In this document: in pieces, positions 33,224-40,981 of the stretch
How positions within the stretch are numbered: the first letter of the stretch is position 1
Layout: each line of letters opens with the position of its first letter
Assembly (NCBI RefSeq): GCF_014831675.1
Contig: NZ_VJXY01000001.1
Location: 1 to 55,223, forward strand
Source: Komarekiella delphini-convector SJRDD-AB1
GTDB taxonomy: Bacteria; Cyanobacteriota; Cyanobacteriia; Cyanobacteriales; Nostocaceae
DNA length: 55,223 bases
Direction of reading: 5' to 3'
Position numbers and translations under genes: made by a program
Notes under the pieces: model-generated
The model's database searches: none
The model's input: only the letters and a program-made list of their open reading frames with translations
Told to the model about the DNA's origin: nothing

Positions 33224-33823
33224 TTGACTAAAAGCAGACTCGATCAAATTGCCACTAACCAAGGCATTTCATTATTTGAAGTAGGAGTGAGATTTGAACG
33301 TTTTGCACTAGCTACAATTAGACCAGGTAATCCAATTGCTTCAAATGGAAGAAAGTTTGAATCACGATTAAGGTATAACAAGGTACGCATACTTAATGTA
33401 CAACCAGATGGGGTAGTTCCACTTCCAGTTGTTACGACATTTGCTCCGTTTTTTAGAGAATTCGCAGACGCTATCTTTTACGAGGCAAAAGCAGTGAAGG
33501 GCACTTTATTGCCTCCAAGCTATCAAGATTCTCAAATTCTTGGTTTCCTAGATGTTCTTGGTAAAAATCCTGCACGCGCTGCTGGTGAAAATCCAGCAAT
33601 TGTTTTCATGACTACATCTGATGTGCGTAAAATTAGTAGAAAAACAATCACTGAAGCTACTAGCAGAGATATAGGAGTTTGGCATTCCATAGCCTGCGAA
33701 GTGGCTCCACTATCTGGTAATCTTCAGCTTGGCCAAACAGCATTAATAAATCCAGGTGTTTATTTAAGGAATTTCAGATTCCCAAGAGGTTATGGTGGCC
33801 CAGGAACCCCTGGAAAAATTTAG
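33224..33823 (+). CDS. Probable PD-(D/E)XK-fold nuclease domain (toxin-like), separated from its signal peptide
   Basis: The 199 residues (from TTG 33224) look like a restriction-endonuclease fold. There is an N-terminal helix with Glu (ISLFEVGVRFERFALATI), a strand with PDG (ILNVQPDGVVPL), the strand-turn FYEAKAVKG giving E-x-K, then a helix (QILGFLDVLG) and a strand (AIVFMTTSD). PD...E-x-K spacing and order fit catalytic motifs II and III. Upstream, in frame across one TAA, is a signal peptide, so the ancestral protein was probably exported. No Shine-Dalgarno precedes the TTG, so the nuclease may not be made now unless the stop is read through. The next gene follows after 14 bp and may be its immunity protein. 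The fold is read by eye; no profile search was done. Confidence 0.6.
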   Translation: MTKSRLDQIATNQGISLFEVGVRFERFALATIRPGNPIASNGRKFESRLRYNKVRILNVQPDGVVPLPVVTTFAPFFREFADAIFYEAKAVKGTLLPPSYQDSQILGFLDVLGKNPARAAGENPAIVFMTTSDVRKISRKTITEATSRDIGVWHSIACEVAPLSGNLQLGQTALINPGVYLRNFRFPRGYGGPGTPGKI

Positions 33824-33837
33824 AAGAATCTTAAACG

Positions 33838-34470
33838 ATGTTGATATATTTTGTCAGAGACGAAGGTATCTCTTTAAAACAGCATAGAGGAGTAGAAACA
33901 ATTGATGCAAATATTCTGTTTCTCCTTGTTCGATCATCTGTTGAACCAGTCGCCCAAGCCTTTAGCGCCTTAAAGCAGATGAATGTCTGGGTACACAATG
34001 CCTATGACCGCGAAATTGACATTCAGAATGAAAGCATCTTTGTTTTTCAGTTGCGGGGACATTCCTGGAGCTTAATTTATAAACCTCACATTTTTTCGAG
34101 ACGACTTTATTTGACAGAAGAAGATGCTTGCAGTATTTCAGAATTACTAAATACTTCGGCTATTTTCTACGCGGGTAGCGATACTTGTGGCACACTTGAA
34201 TACCATCTTTATAGTAATGGTGTTTCCCAAGAAAAACTGTCATTTGAAGAGGGAATAAAAAAGGAATTTCAGTCTCAACTTCGCCAAGTTGAAGCCAGGA
34301 ATATTAAAAGTGCATACGCATTTACAATGAACTTTATCCGCGAGCAGGATGCTTATATCCCCTGTCTAATTGAGGCGGAAGGTTTAAGTCCAGGTCAACG
34401 CACAACTTTACGCATTGAGGATTTGATGCCTAATGAGGTGGAACGGATGGATTACCTAGCACAACAATAA
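33838..34470 (+). CDS. Hypothetical acidic cytosolic protein, candidate immunity partner of the nuclease
   Basis: 210 residues, no signal peptide or membrane helix, and clearly more Asp/Glu than Lys/Arg. The motif SIFVFQLRGHSWSLIYK (about 65-80) recalls a 'GH-x-W' element I associate with some polymorphic-toxin immunity proteins, but this is a weak memory-based link. It lies 14 bp downstream of the nuclease frame and 26 bp upstream of the TPR gene on the same strand, so the three are probably one transcript. The order toxin then immunity is the usual one. Without a homology search it remains a hypothetical protein. Confidence 0.75.
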   Translation: MLIYFVRDEGISLKQHRGVETIDANILFLLVRSSVEPVAQAFSALKQMNVWVHNAYDREIDIQNESIFVFQLRGHSWSLIYKPHIFSRRLYLTEEDACSISELLNTSAIFYAGSDTCGTLEYHLYSNGVSQEKLSFEEGIKKEFQSQLRQVEARNIKSAYAFTMNFIREQDAYIPCLIEAEGLSPGQRTTLRIEDLMPNEVERMDYLAQQ

Positions 34471-34496
34471 ACTATTAAGATTAGGAGTAATATTCA

Positions 34497-34967
34497 ATGA
34501 AATTAGGAAAAAAGGGACTGTCTCTTATATTTAGCTTATGTTCTGTAATTATCATCTGCCCCGCAATTCTTGACTCTGTAGCGAAAGCTCAAGAACAGCC
34601 AGCTTGTCCATCAGGGCAAGTCAGCGATTCAAATGGTTTGTGTAGTCCAAGTAGTCAAGGAGAAGAGTCAGGAGCTATGGCGAGTGCTAAAGAATTTTTC
34701 CAAAAGGGGCGCGAGTTTGATATAGAGGGTCAGCATCAAGGGGCAATTATTGAGTATACGCAAGCAATAGAGCTTGATCCTAACTACGTTGAGGCTTATT
34801 TTTACCGGGGTAATGCTCTAGCTTTAGAAGGACAACCACAAAAAGGAATTGAGGATTTACAGAAAGCTGCGGCTATCTTAGAATATCGAGGACAACCAGA
34901 ATGGGCAGCAGCAATGCGACAGCACGAAGAAATTATTCAAGATGGCATTAAAGAGGGTGAATTTTAA
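34497..34967 (+). CDS. Exported TPR-repeat protein
   Basis: 156 residues. The signal peptide (GLSLIFSLCSVIIICPAIL) ends near KAQEQ. A short Cys-containing linker (ACPSG, GLCSPSS) is followed by at least two TPR units: 'FFQKGREFDIEGQHQGAIIEYTQAIELDP' (first part AKEFFQKGREFDIEGQHQGA) and NYVEAYFYRGNALALEGQPQ with KGIEDLQKAA. TPRs mediate protein binding, here outside the cytoplasm. AGGAGT lies 8-9 nt before the ATG. As the third gene of the nuclease cluster it could help with export or target binding, but solitary secreted TPR proteins are common in cyanobacteria. Confidence 0.85.
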   Translation: MKLGKKGLSLIFSLCSVIIICPAILDSVAKAQEQPACPSGQVSDSNGLCSPSSQGEESGAMASAKEFFQKGREFDIEGQHQGAIIEYTQAIELDPNYVEAYFYRGNALALEGQPQKGIEDLQKAAAILEYRGQPEWAAAMRQHEEIIQDGIKEGEF

Positions 34968-35058
34968 CGAATGATGGCAGAAATAGCGATCTCGCTAGCT
35001 GTTCCAATTTCACAATTTTACAAAAAGCAAGATAGCATCTTTAATAAAAGCAAAGTTG

Positions 35059-35093
35059 TTTGCCGAGTAAATCTTAATTATTCGGCAAATTTT
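35059..35093 (+). terminator. Rho-independent terminator of the nuclease-TPR cluster
   Basis: An 8-bp inverted repeat (TTTGCCGA at 35059-35066, TCGGCAAA at 35082-35089) is followed by TTTT. It lies about 90 bp past the TPR stop. Confidence 0.6.
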
Positions 35094-35116
35094 GCTACGA
35101 AAGTAGTTCCTTTTCC

Positions 35117-35375
35117 TCAACCATTTTTCTCACTAAACGGCATCTCCGCATTAATCGCCTCAATCTCCTGCTGTTCGAGTCGATTCACTTCACGAATGTA
35201 AGGGCGTAAAATTTGCTCTAGACGAGTATTGTAAAAGCGTTACTGTGATTTAGCGTAGGGAAACCGCGCCGTTTTTTGTGGCATCCATTTGCAGCTGGGT
35301 CAGAGAGTTGGATACTGTTTGCGATCGCCCACTCAATCAGTGCATAATAACAAGCATTAAAATGCAAGCAATCTA
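35117..35375 (-). pseudogene. COG3146-type GNAT acetyltransferase-like protein, C-terminal remnant
   Basis: On the minus strand one frame reads LHFNACYYALIEWAIANSIQ, then HKKRRGFPTLNHS. After a frameshift near 35240 another frame continues FYNTRLEQILRPYIREVNRL, EQQEIEAINAEMPF and a stop at 35117-35119. This is the conserved C-terminal part of COG3146/DUF482 peptidoglycan-acyltransferase-like proteins. About two thirds of the gene is missing upstream and the frame is broken, so it is dead. Confidence 0.7.
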
Positions 35376-35980
35376 TAATTCTTGAAAACTAGCCTAATAG
35401 CTATACTTACAGTTTTAAATTTAATTTAAATATTTTTATACAAGTACCTAAGTAATCTCAAGTTTGAAACCCTCATTATATCTAGCTTTTAGCAAGCTAT
35501 CAAATATTAATTATATTTATATTTTAAAGATTTGATTAAACTTAGTAAAAATTATTGATCATATTTACTGAAGATGTAAGAATAATTACTGATTTGTCTA
35601 TAAAAATTGCGCCAAACAGCGATAAAATCTCGAAGTCGAAAAGCAACAAAACAATTGATAGGACGACGTTAAAAGTTAGAGGTTTGCCCAGTAGATAAAT
35701 TTAAGCATTAGATAAAAGGACTCCTTATTACTCACGCTACTTGTTGAGAAATCATTTTTATGCTTGCTCGGCATTAAATTTTTTGCTCTTTGATTGGTTT
35801 TTATCCTTGATCAAAACTTATTCATTTTTATCACTGCCTTTCTGAAGGGGACAGGCTGACTAACTACCTGTGTTAGTTGCTTTGATTGATGATTTTTACG
35901 GTAATGTACTAGTGTTAATTATTTAGCTAGTCTACCAGAAACCTTGGTCTTATTGTATGAGTTAGTTAAACTATATTTAC
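35376..35980. other. Long leader or intergenic region before the exosortase locus
   Basis: About 600 bp of strongly AT-rich DNA with no gene-like frame. By position it contains the exosortase promoter. A short C/G-rich block near 35845-35855 stands out, but I see no clear riboswitch or terminator. Confidence 0.4.
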
Positions 35981-36847
35981 ATGAAAACCACCACTTTGAC
36001 TCCAGTTAAAACACTAAGTAATAGCCAGTTTTGGCTAGTAGGAATAGGCGCAGGCTTAATCGCGATTATCCTGACTCTAACTCAAAGAACTGGAGATTTT
36101 TCTCATCTAGGAATGAGTGTACTGTTTTACTTTGCTGTAGCCTCTCTACTAGGGGAAAAACGCCACAATTTAAATTTAGAAAGTGGATTGTTTTCCAGCT
36201 TGTTAGGTATATTGTTGATTGCTGGTGTGCTTTGGCAAAGTGCCTCTTTGACTAGTAGCAGCAAGTTACTTCCGATTTTTACTCATATCGCACCGTTTGT
36301 TTCTGCTATTGGTCTTGCCTTACTTGCTTCTGGACTGAAGGGATTAAAGCAATATTGGCAAGAAATAACTATCTTATTTTTTCTCGGAGTTCCAAAGATA
36401 GTACTAACATCCTTGACTGATATTTCGCCTATAACTGCAAAGTTTTCTGCTTTCTTACTCTGGTATTCAGGCTTTGAAGTATCTCTTCAACAAGAAATTT
36501 TTATCAGAGTACCACCAGGAAGTATCAAGGTTTATTCTGGTTGTTCTGGGGTAGAATTGATGAGCCATTTGTTAGGACTAGCTGTAATTGCTTTGCTGAT
36601 GTTTCCCCTAGAACGCAAAAAGAAAATCCTTGTGCCAATAGTGGCCATCACCATAGCATTTGTTGTCAACGGGATACGCGTTGCTCTCCTAGCTGTTGTC
36701 GTGACACAACAGCAAGCATTTGACTACTGGCATGAAGGTGATGGTTCACGATTATTTGGGATGATTGCAGTGCTCATACTAGGGTTATTCTACTATTTAC
36801 TACTCCGGCAAGGGGAAGGCAAAAATCAGGGTAATCTGGAGTCTTAA
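35981..36847 (+). CDS. crtA: Cyanoexosortase A
   Basis: A 288-residue protein with about eight membrane helices. The three catalytic residues of exosortases are in place: Cys188 in VYSGCSGVELM, Arg233 in FVVNGIRVALLA and His251 in FDYWHEGDGSRLFGM. Exosortases are thought to cleave PEP-CTERM-like C-terminal tags and attach proteins to the cell surface, often together with exopolysaccharide export. It is followed after 5 bp by its usual small partner gene and then an HpsJ-like gene, the standard cyanoexosortase A arrangement. No PEP-CTERM substrate was seen in this window. Confidence 0.92.
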   Translation: MKTTTLTPVKTLSNSQFWLVGIGAGLIAIILTLTQRTGDFSHLGMSVLFYFAVASLLGEKRHNLNLESGLFSSLLGILLIAGVLWQSASLTSSSKLLPIFTHIAPFVSAIGLALLASGLKGLKQYWQEITILFFLGVPKIVLTSLTDISPITAKFSAFLLWYSGFEVSLQQEIFIRVPPGSIKVYSGCSGVELMSHLLGLAVIALLMFPLERKKKILVPIVAITIAFVVNGIRVALLAVVVTQQQAFDYWHEGDGSRLFGMIAVLILGLFYYLLLRQGEGKNQGNLES

Positions 36848-36852
36848 AGGCG

Positions 36853-37077
36853 ATGGCTCAATGGAAACAATTACGGATTTTACTTTTAGCTTTAACTCTT
36901 GGTAGTGTACTATTGGTTTTCATAAAGGTATTTCTAACGAAAGCTCCAAACAAACCAAAACCAGAAGAATCTAGAGTTAAGGCTAATATTATTTCGCTTT
37001 TTAAAGACTACCAAACTCCAGTTGATAGCATACCCATACACTTTTGGTCAACTCTCTTCTTTGAAAGCAAGTATTAG
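36853..37077 (+). CDS. Cyanoexosortase A system-associated protein, C-terminally truncated
   Basis: The start QWKQLRILLLALTLGSVLLV (single N-terminal membrane anchor) matches the small protein that normally follows cyanoexosortase A. Family members are, as I recall, about 200-240 residues with a periplasmic domain. This one stops after 74 residues, and its last ~20 residues no longer look conserved. The next 115 bp show no continuation in any frame. The gene is probably the remnant of an internal deletion, which may weaken or alter the exosortase system. Confidence 0.65.
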   Translation: MAQWKQLRILLLALTLGSVLLVFIKVFLTKAPNKPKPEESRVKANIISLFKDYQTPVDSIPIHFWSTLFFESKY

Positions 37078-37246
37078 GCAATTGCCAATGAAAGGGAGGT
37101 CGTATGCGTAACACTTTTGTTGTGAATTTGTATAATTGCAACTTGTGATAAAACGTCTATTTTTATTGGACTGAATATAGGCAATCCTGATTTTGGAAGT
37201 CTTGAAGTCATGCCAATCACAATCTTTTTTCTATTTTGCTAAAAAC

Positions 37247-37969
37247 ATGACTAAATCAAATAGTGAAAAATTCATTCCTTTAGTACAAGAATTACAAGAG
37301 TTTGCATTTAGCCAAATAGCCTCAATCACTATTTTGCGAATACTAGGCTACGGGTTATTACTCTTAGCATTTTTTGACATCGTTGAGATGTTTGTTCCGC
37401 CAAACTTTATGAATCCTGCTTGGGAATTTCAAACTTTTGGGGCGTTAGTTGAACGAGTCCCTGTTCCTTTAATTGGTTTGGTGTTCGTGTTTTATGGAGA
37501 GCTACATTCACGAGCTAAATGGGAATTCTTGATTGTAAAGCTTTTATCTTGGTTAACATTGTTGTTGGCAGTATTTTTTTTCTTACTAATTCCTTTGGGA
37601 ATTGGTAACACAGTCCGTCTTAGCAATCAAAGTGCTGCTCAAATCACCAACGTATCTAAGCAACAAATATCTCAAGCCGAACAAGTAGAAAAACGATTAA
37701 GTACAGCCACACCTCAACAGATAGATAGTTTTCTGAAGAGTCAAGGTCGCTCTTTAGATGGCAAAACTCCTGAAGAAGTAAAAAGCCAAATTTTGTCAGA
37801 AGTTGCGAAAGCTAAGACACAAATCCGAAATCAAGCCCAATCTACTCAGTCTTCTCAAAGGCTAAACTTGCTCAAGAGTTCTGTGAAATGGAACCTCGGA
37901 GCTTTGGTTTCTGGGGCTTTGTTTTTTAGTATTTGGAAGGCAACTAAATGGGCAAGAACAAGTAGGTAG
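37247..37969 (+). CDS. hpsJ-A: HpsJ-like protein, cyanoexosortase A-associated
   Basis: 240 residues from ATG 37247 (an upstream TTG is less likely). Four membrane segments are visible: ILRILGYGLLLLAFFDIVEM, PVPLIGLVFVFYG, LSWLTLLLAVFFFLLIPLGI and a C-terminal one near WNLGALVSGALFFSIW. A Gln/Ser-rich helical periplasmic region between the last two resembles a coiled coil. HpsJ-type proteins are tied to hormogonium polysaccharide secretion in filamentous cyanobacteria. This version is the one that accompanies cyanoexosortase A. It ends before a strong bidirectional terminator. Confidence 0.85.
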   Translation: MTKSNSEKFIPLVQELQEFAFSQIASITILRILGYGLLLLAFFDIVEMFVPPNFMNPAWEFQTFGALVERVPVPLIGLVFVFYGELHSRAKWEFLIVKLLSWLTLLLAVFFFLLIPLGIGNTVRLSNQSAAQITNVSKQQISQAEQVEKRLSTATPQQIDSFLKSQGRSLDGKTPEEVKSQILSEVAKAKTQIRNQAQSTQSSQRLNLLKSSVKWNLGALVSGALFFSIWKATKWARTSR

Positions 37970-38096
37970 CAGAGAAAGTCAATAAGACTCGGTTAAGCAT
38001 TTTCGACTCGGAATTTAGTTTGGGGAAAAGGTTAATGGGTAAGGGTTAAATTTTTTTCTTACGTTTTTTCTTTAACTGACAAATATTCCATAGTAA

Positions 38097-38135
38097 AAAA
38101 GTAGGGTGGGCAAACAAATTGCCCACCCTACTTTT
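38097..38135. terminator. Strong bidirectional terminator between hpsJ-like and rpe genes
   Basis: A perfect 17-bp inverted repeat (AAAAGTAGGGTGGGCAA at 38097-38113, TTGCCCACCCTACTTTT at 38119-38135) with a 5-nt loop has A/T runs on both outer sides. Its GTAGGGTGGGCAA arm is of the kind often found as a dispersed cyanobacterial repeat. Confidence 0.9.
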
Positions 38136-38166
38136 ATTTATTCTGTTTGTTTAATCTAAATAAGGA

Positions 38167-38874
38167 TTAAACTGTTGCTAGTTCTGGACTAGGACGCTTG
38201 CTGTTGCGAATAGCTGTAATTGCCTCGCCATAATCTTTAGCATTAAACACAGCTGAACCAGCAACAACTGCATTGGCTCCTGCTTCCAAAACTTGCCAGG
38301 TATTATTTGCCTTGAGTCCGCCATCTACTTCAATCCAGGGGTCAAGACCGCGTTCATCGCACATCTGACGCAACTGACGAATTTTGGGTAACACAGATGG
38401 GATAAAGCTTTGACCGCCAAAGCCTGGGTTGACGCTCATAATCAACACTAAATCGCACAGTTCCAAAACGTATTCAATGAGCTCTAGAGGAGTACCAGGG
38501 TTAAGTACAACGCCTGCTTTCTTACCAAGCTCTTTGATTTGCCCTAGGGTACGGTGCAGGTGAGGCGAAGCGTTATGCTCGCAATGTACGGAGATAATAT
38601 CAGCGCCAGCCTTAGCAAAGCCTTCAACATACTTTTCTGGTTCCACAATCATCAAGTGGACATCCAGCGGCTTGGTCGTAACTGGACGAATTGCCTCCAC
38701 AACCAGAGGGCCTATCGTAATATTAGGTACAAAACGACCGTCCATTACATCAACATGAATCCAATCTGCTCCGGCTGCGTCTATAGCGCGGACTTCGTCC
38801 CCCAGACGACTAAAATCGGCTGATAGGATAGATGGAGCAATCACAATGGGCTTTTTAGATAGGTTTTGGGTCAT
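38167..38874 (-). CDS. rpe: Ribulose-phosphate 3-epimerase
   Basis: Rpe interconverts ribulose-5-phosphate and xylulose-5-phosphate in the Calvin cycle and the oxidative pentose phosphate pathway. The 235-residue TIM-barrel enzyme shows the N-terminal [16 protein letters not shown], metal ligands in [23 protein letters not shown] and [14 protein letters not shown], and the catalytic DGG loop near the end ([10 protein letters not shown]). The start ATG 38874 gives the conserved cyanobacterial N-terminus MTQNLSKKP; a longer frame to 38931 is not conserved. It is divergent from the S8 protease gene. Confidence 0.95.
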   Translation of the reverse strand: MTQNLSKKPIVIAPSILSADFSRLGDEVRAIDAAGADWIHVDVMDGRFVPNITIGPLVVEAIRPVTTKPLDVHLMIVEPEKYVEGFAKAGADIISVHCEHNASPHLHRTLGQIKELGKKAGVVLNPGTPLELIEYVLELCDLVLIMSVNPGFGGQSFIPSVLPKIRQLRQMCDERGLDPWIEVDGGLKANNTWQVLEAGANAVVAGSAVFNAKDYGEAITAIRNSKRPSPELATV

Positions 38875-38962
38875 GGCTGGTGGGTTTTCAAGCGTCCTCG
38901 TCTGTAAGCATTGTAACAACATATTGAGCAAGTGCTCATAGCTTTGATCCCGCCTTTTTTGT

Positions 38963-39014
38963 GCAGAGGGGCAGAGGGGCAGGGGGGCAGGGGGAGCAAG
39001 GGGAGCAGGGGGAG
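38963..39014 (+). repeat. G-rich tandem repeat (GGGGCAG/GGGGAGCA units)
   Basis: The plus strand carries at least seven runs of four or more G residues separated by CA, CAGA or AGCA. It lies in the shared upstream region of rpe and the S8 protease. It belongs to the heptanucleotide-type repeats of Nostocales and could form a G-quadruplex in single strands. Confidence 0.8.
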
Positions 39015-39044
39015 ATAAAGAATAACTCTTGAGCCTTGACTCTT

Positions 39045-39073
39045 AACAAATGACAAATGACAAATGACAAATG
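39045..39073 (+). repeat. TGACAAA heptamer tandem repeat at the protease start
   Basis: About four units of TGACAAA run directly into the start codon of the S8 protease (ATG 39071). Each unit supplies an ATG, and the 7-bp period puts successive ATGs in different frames. Confidence 0.85.
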
Positions 39074-40672
39074 ACTATGACTAAAAAACTAACCTGGATA
39101 ATTTGGGGATTAAGTGCTTCCTGTGTGAGTGTGCCGGTACTGGCTTCAGCTTTGAAATCTCCTCTGGGAACCAATGGGATTGATGCTTTGAAGTTACACC
39201 AACTTCCTTATAATTTAATCGGTCGCAAGATTGCTATTGGTCAGGTAGAAATTGGGCGTCCGGGAATGTTTGGCTGGGATAAAGCAGTGTCTAAAAATCG
39301 CGCTATATCTTTAGCTGCGGTGTTCTCACGCAATGGGCCAGCTAAGTCAAATAGTGGTGTTGATCCCCATGCCTACAATGTCGCTGGTGTGATGGTAAGC
39401 CAAGATAAAGCCTTGCCAGGGGTTGCACCAGGCGCAAGATTGTATTCATCTGCCGTGGGTTCGACTAAAAACATGGGTCAACCAGAAGAGTGCTTGTCGG
39501 CGCAGCATATAGCACTACAAAATAGCGGCGATGTCCGGGCCATTAATTTTAGCTTTGGTGAACCCTTAAATCGTGACCCAAGACCGGAGGCTAGTTTAGA
39601 TGGCAAAGCTTTACTAACGTTATGTGTTGATTGGTCTAGTCGCGTTCATGATGTCTTGTATGCGATCGCTGGCAACCAGGGTAAAGGTGGTATTCCTATC
39701 CCTACAGATAATTTTAACGGAATGAACGTGGCTTTTTCATCCCGCAGAGGAGGGATTTTTAATAAAGTAGACGTTGCAAATTTGGCGGGTACTAACCAAG
39801 GAGTAAGCGGTCGTTTAGCCGGGAAAGAGTTTAATCTTGATGGGCGTCGTGCTGTAAGTTTAGTTGCACCTGGCAATAACATTTCTTTGCTCAATCCAGA
39901 TGGTAAATTGAACAAAGTAACGGGTACGAGTTTTGCAGCGCCTCAAGTTACGGCTACTGTTGCCTTATTACAAGAACTGAGTGATAGACAAATCCGTGCC
40001 AAACAACCCAACTGGAGCATAGATGCTCGGCGTCATCAAGTTATGAAAGCTGTATTGCTGAATTCAGCAGACAAGATTCAAGATATCGGCGATGGCTTAC
40101 GGCTGGGAATGACTCGGACACTAATTGATAAACAAAATCAAGACTGGTTAGATTCTGATGCTTACAAAGATCCCAAAATTCCTTTGAATGCCCAAATGGG
40201 AGCGGGTCATTTGAATGTATTCCGCGCTTATCAGCAGCTTAGCGGTGGTCAATGGCAACCATCAACTGCGGTTCCCCCCATAGGTTGGAATTATCGCACA
40301 GTCGATGTTGGGGCGTCTGCTGACTATGTGTTAGCTAAACCTTTAAAGCAGGGGAGTTTTATTGCTATTAGCTTGAGTTGGGATCGTTTGGTCGAACTGA
40401 ATGATCGTAACAAAAACCAGCAGTTTGATGTGGGAGAGAATTTTCGCGATCGGGGTTTGAATAATCTCGACCTCTATTTAGTAAAAGCTGATGCTAAAAA
40501 TACTGATGCTGGTGTTGTTTGCTCATCAATTAGCCAAATCGATAGCGTGGAACATATTTTTTGTCCCGTTCCTGCAACTGGCAATTATAAAATCCGCGTC
40601 CATTTTCGCCAAAAGCTTAACGAAGCGACTCAACCTTATGCTTTAGCTTGGTGGAGCGTACCTGTTAATTAA
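39071..40672 (+). CDS. S8-like (subtilase) serine protease, exported, Asp replaced by Glu
   Basis: 533 residues with a signal peptide (helix about 8-26, ending VLASA). The subtilase domain spans about 50-390: His100 (VDPHAYNVAGVM), oxyanion Asn202 (IAGNQG) and nucleophile Ser287 (GTSFAAPQVTATVALL). At the position of the catalytic Asp the strand reads IAIGQVEIGRPG, so Glu60 seems to stand in for it. A C-terminal beta domain (about 410-530, ending in YALAWWSVPVN) resembles a P-domain/PPC-like module common in secreted proteases. Activity is therefore uncertain. ATG 39077 is an alternative start. No partner genes. Confidence 0.88.
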   Translation: MTMTKKLTWIIWGLSASCVSVPVLASALKSPLGTNGIDALKLHQLPYNLIGRKIAIGQVEIGRPGMFGWDKAVSKNRAISLAAVFSRNGPAKSNSGVDPHAYNVAGVMVSQDKALPGVAPGARLYSSAVGSTKNMGQPEECLSAQHIALQNSGDVRAINFSFGEPLNRDPRPEASLDGKALLTLCVDWSSRVHDVLYAIAGNQGKGGIPIPTDNFNGMNVAFSSRRGGIFNKVDVANLAGTNQGVSGRLAGKEFNLDGRRAVSLVAPGNNISLLNPDGKLNKVTGTSFAAPQVTATVALLQELSDRQIRAKQPNWSIDARRHQVMKAVLLNSADKIQDIGDGLRLGMTRTLIDKQNQDWLDSDAYKDPKIPLNAQMGAGHLNVFRAYQQLSGGQWQPSTAVPPIGWNYRTVDVGASADYVLAKPLKQGSFIAISLSWDRLVELNDRNKNQQFDVGENFRDRGLNNLDLYLVKADAKNTDAGVVCSSISQIDSVEHIFCPVPATGNYKIRVHFRQKLNEATQPYALAWWSVPVN

Positions 40673-40725
40673 GCAAAAGTTGATGGGAAACTCATGGAGC
40701 ATTGGGCATGGGGTACAAGGAAGAC

Positions 40726-40862
40726 AGGACTTACGCACGAGTAACGGAACGAACTACAGAGGACACAGCGAGAAGTCTGAGCGGAGGAAACCTCCGCTCA
40801 GAACTTCTCAAGACAGAGGGCACGGAGTAATAAAAGTTTCAGAGAGTTTTTGCGTAAGTCCT
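40726..40862. mobile_element. MITE-like element with 12-bp terminal inverted repeats
   Basis: AGGACTTACGCA (40726-40737) and TGCGTAAGTCCT (40851-40862) are perfect inverted repeats enclosing 137 bp. The interior has a second near-perfect hairpin (GAGAAGTCTGAGCGGAGG against CCTCCGCTCAGAACTTCTC) at 40770-40809. It has no coding capacity of its own; a 70-codon frame across it is chance. It probably depends on a transposase encoded elsewhere. No clear target duplication was seen. Confidence 0.75.
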
Positions 40863-40906
40863 AGAAGAGTTACCAATGCTCAAAAAGTGTAGCAAATTGA
40901 GTTAAG

Positions 40907-40981
40907 CTCATCCCACCCCTAACAGTTCGGCTTCGCTCACCGTTGGCTCTGAGCGTAGTCGAAGGGCTAAAAGGGGATGAG
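40907..40981. repeat. Nested palindromic repeat after the protease gene
   Basis: The outer arms CTCATCCC (40907-40914) and GGGATGAG (40974-40981) enclose an inner hairpin built on TTCGGCTTCGCTCA and TGAGCGTAGTCGAA. The inner motif is a widespread bacterial intergenic repeat type. Confidence 0.7.

Noticed and set aside
34971-35201. 76-codon plus-strand frame after the TPR gene
   Set aside because: It runs through a terminator hairpin and antisense through the acetyltransferase remnant, so it is explained by those.
40680-40892. 70-codon plus-strand frame
   Set aside because: It lies across a MITE-like element and has a low-complexity, strongly charged translation.
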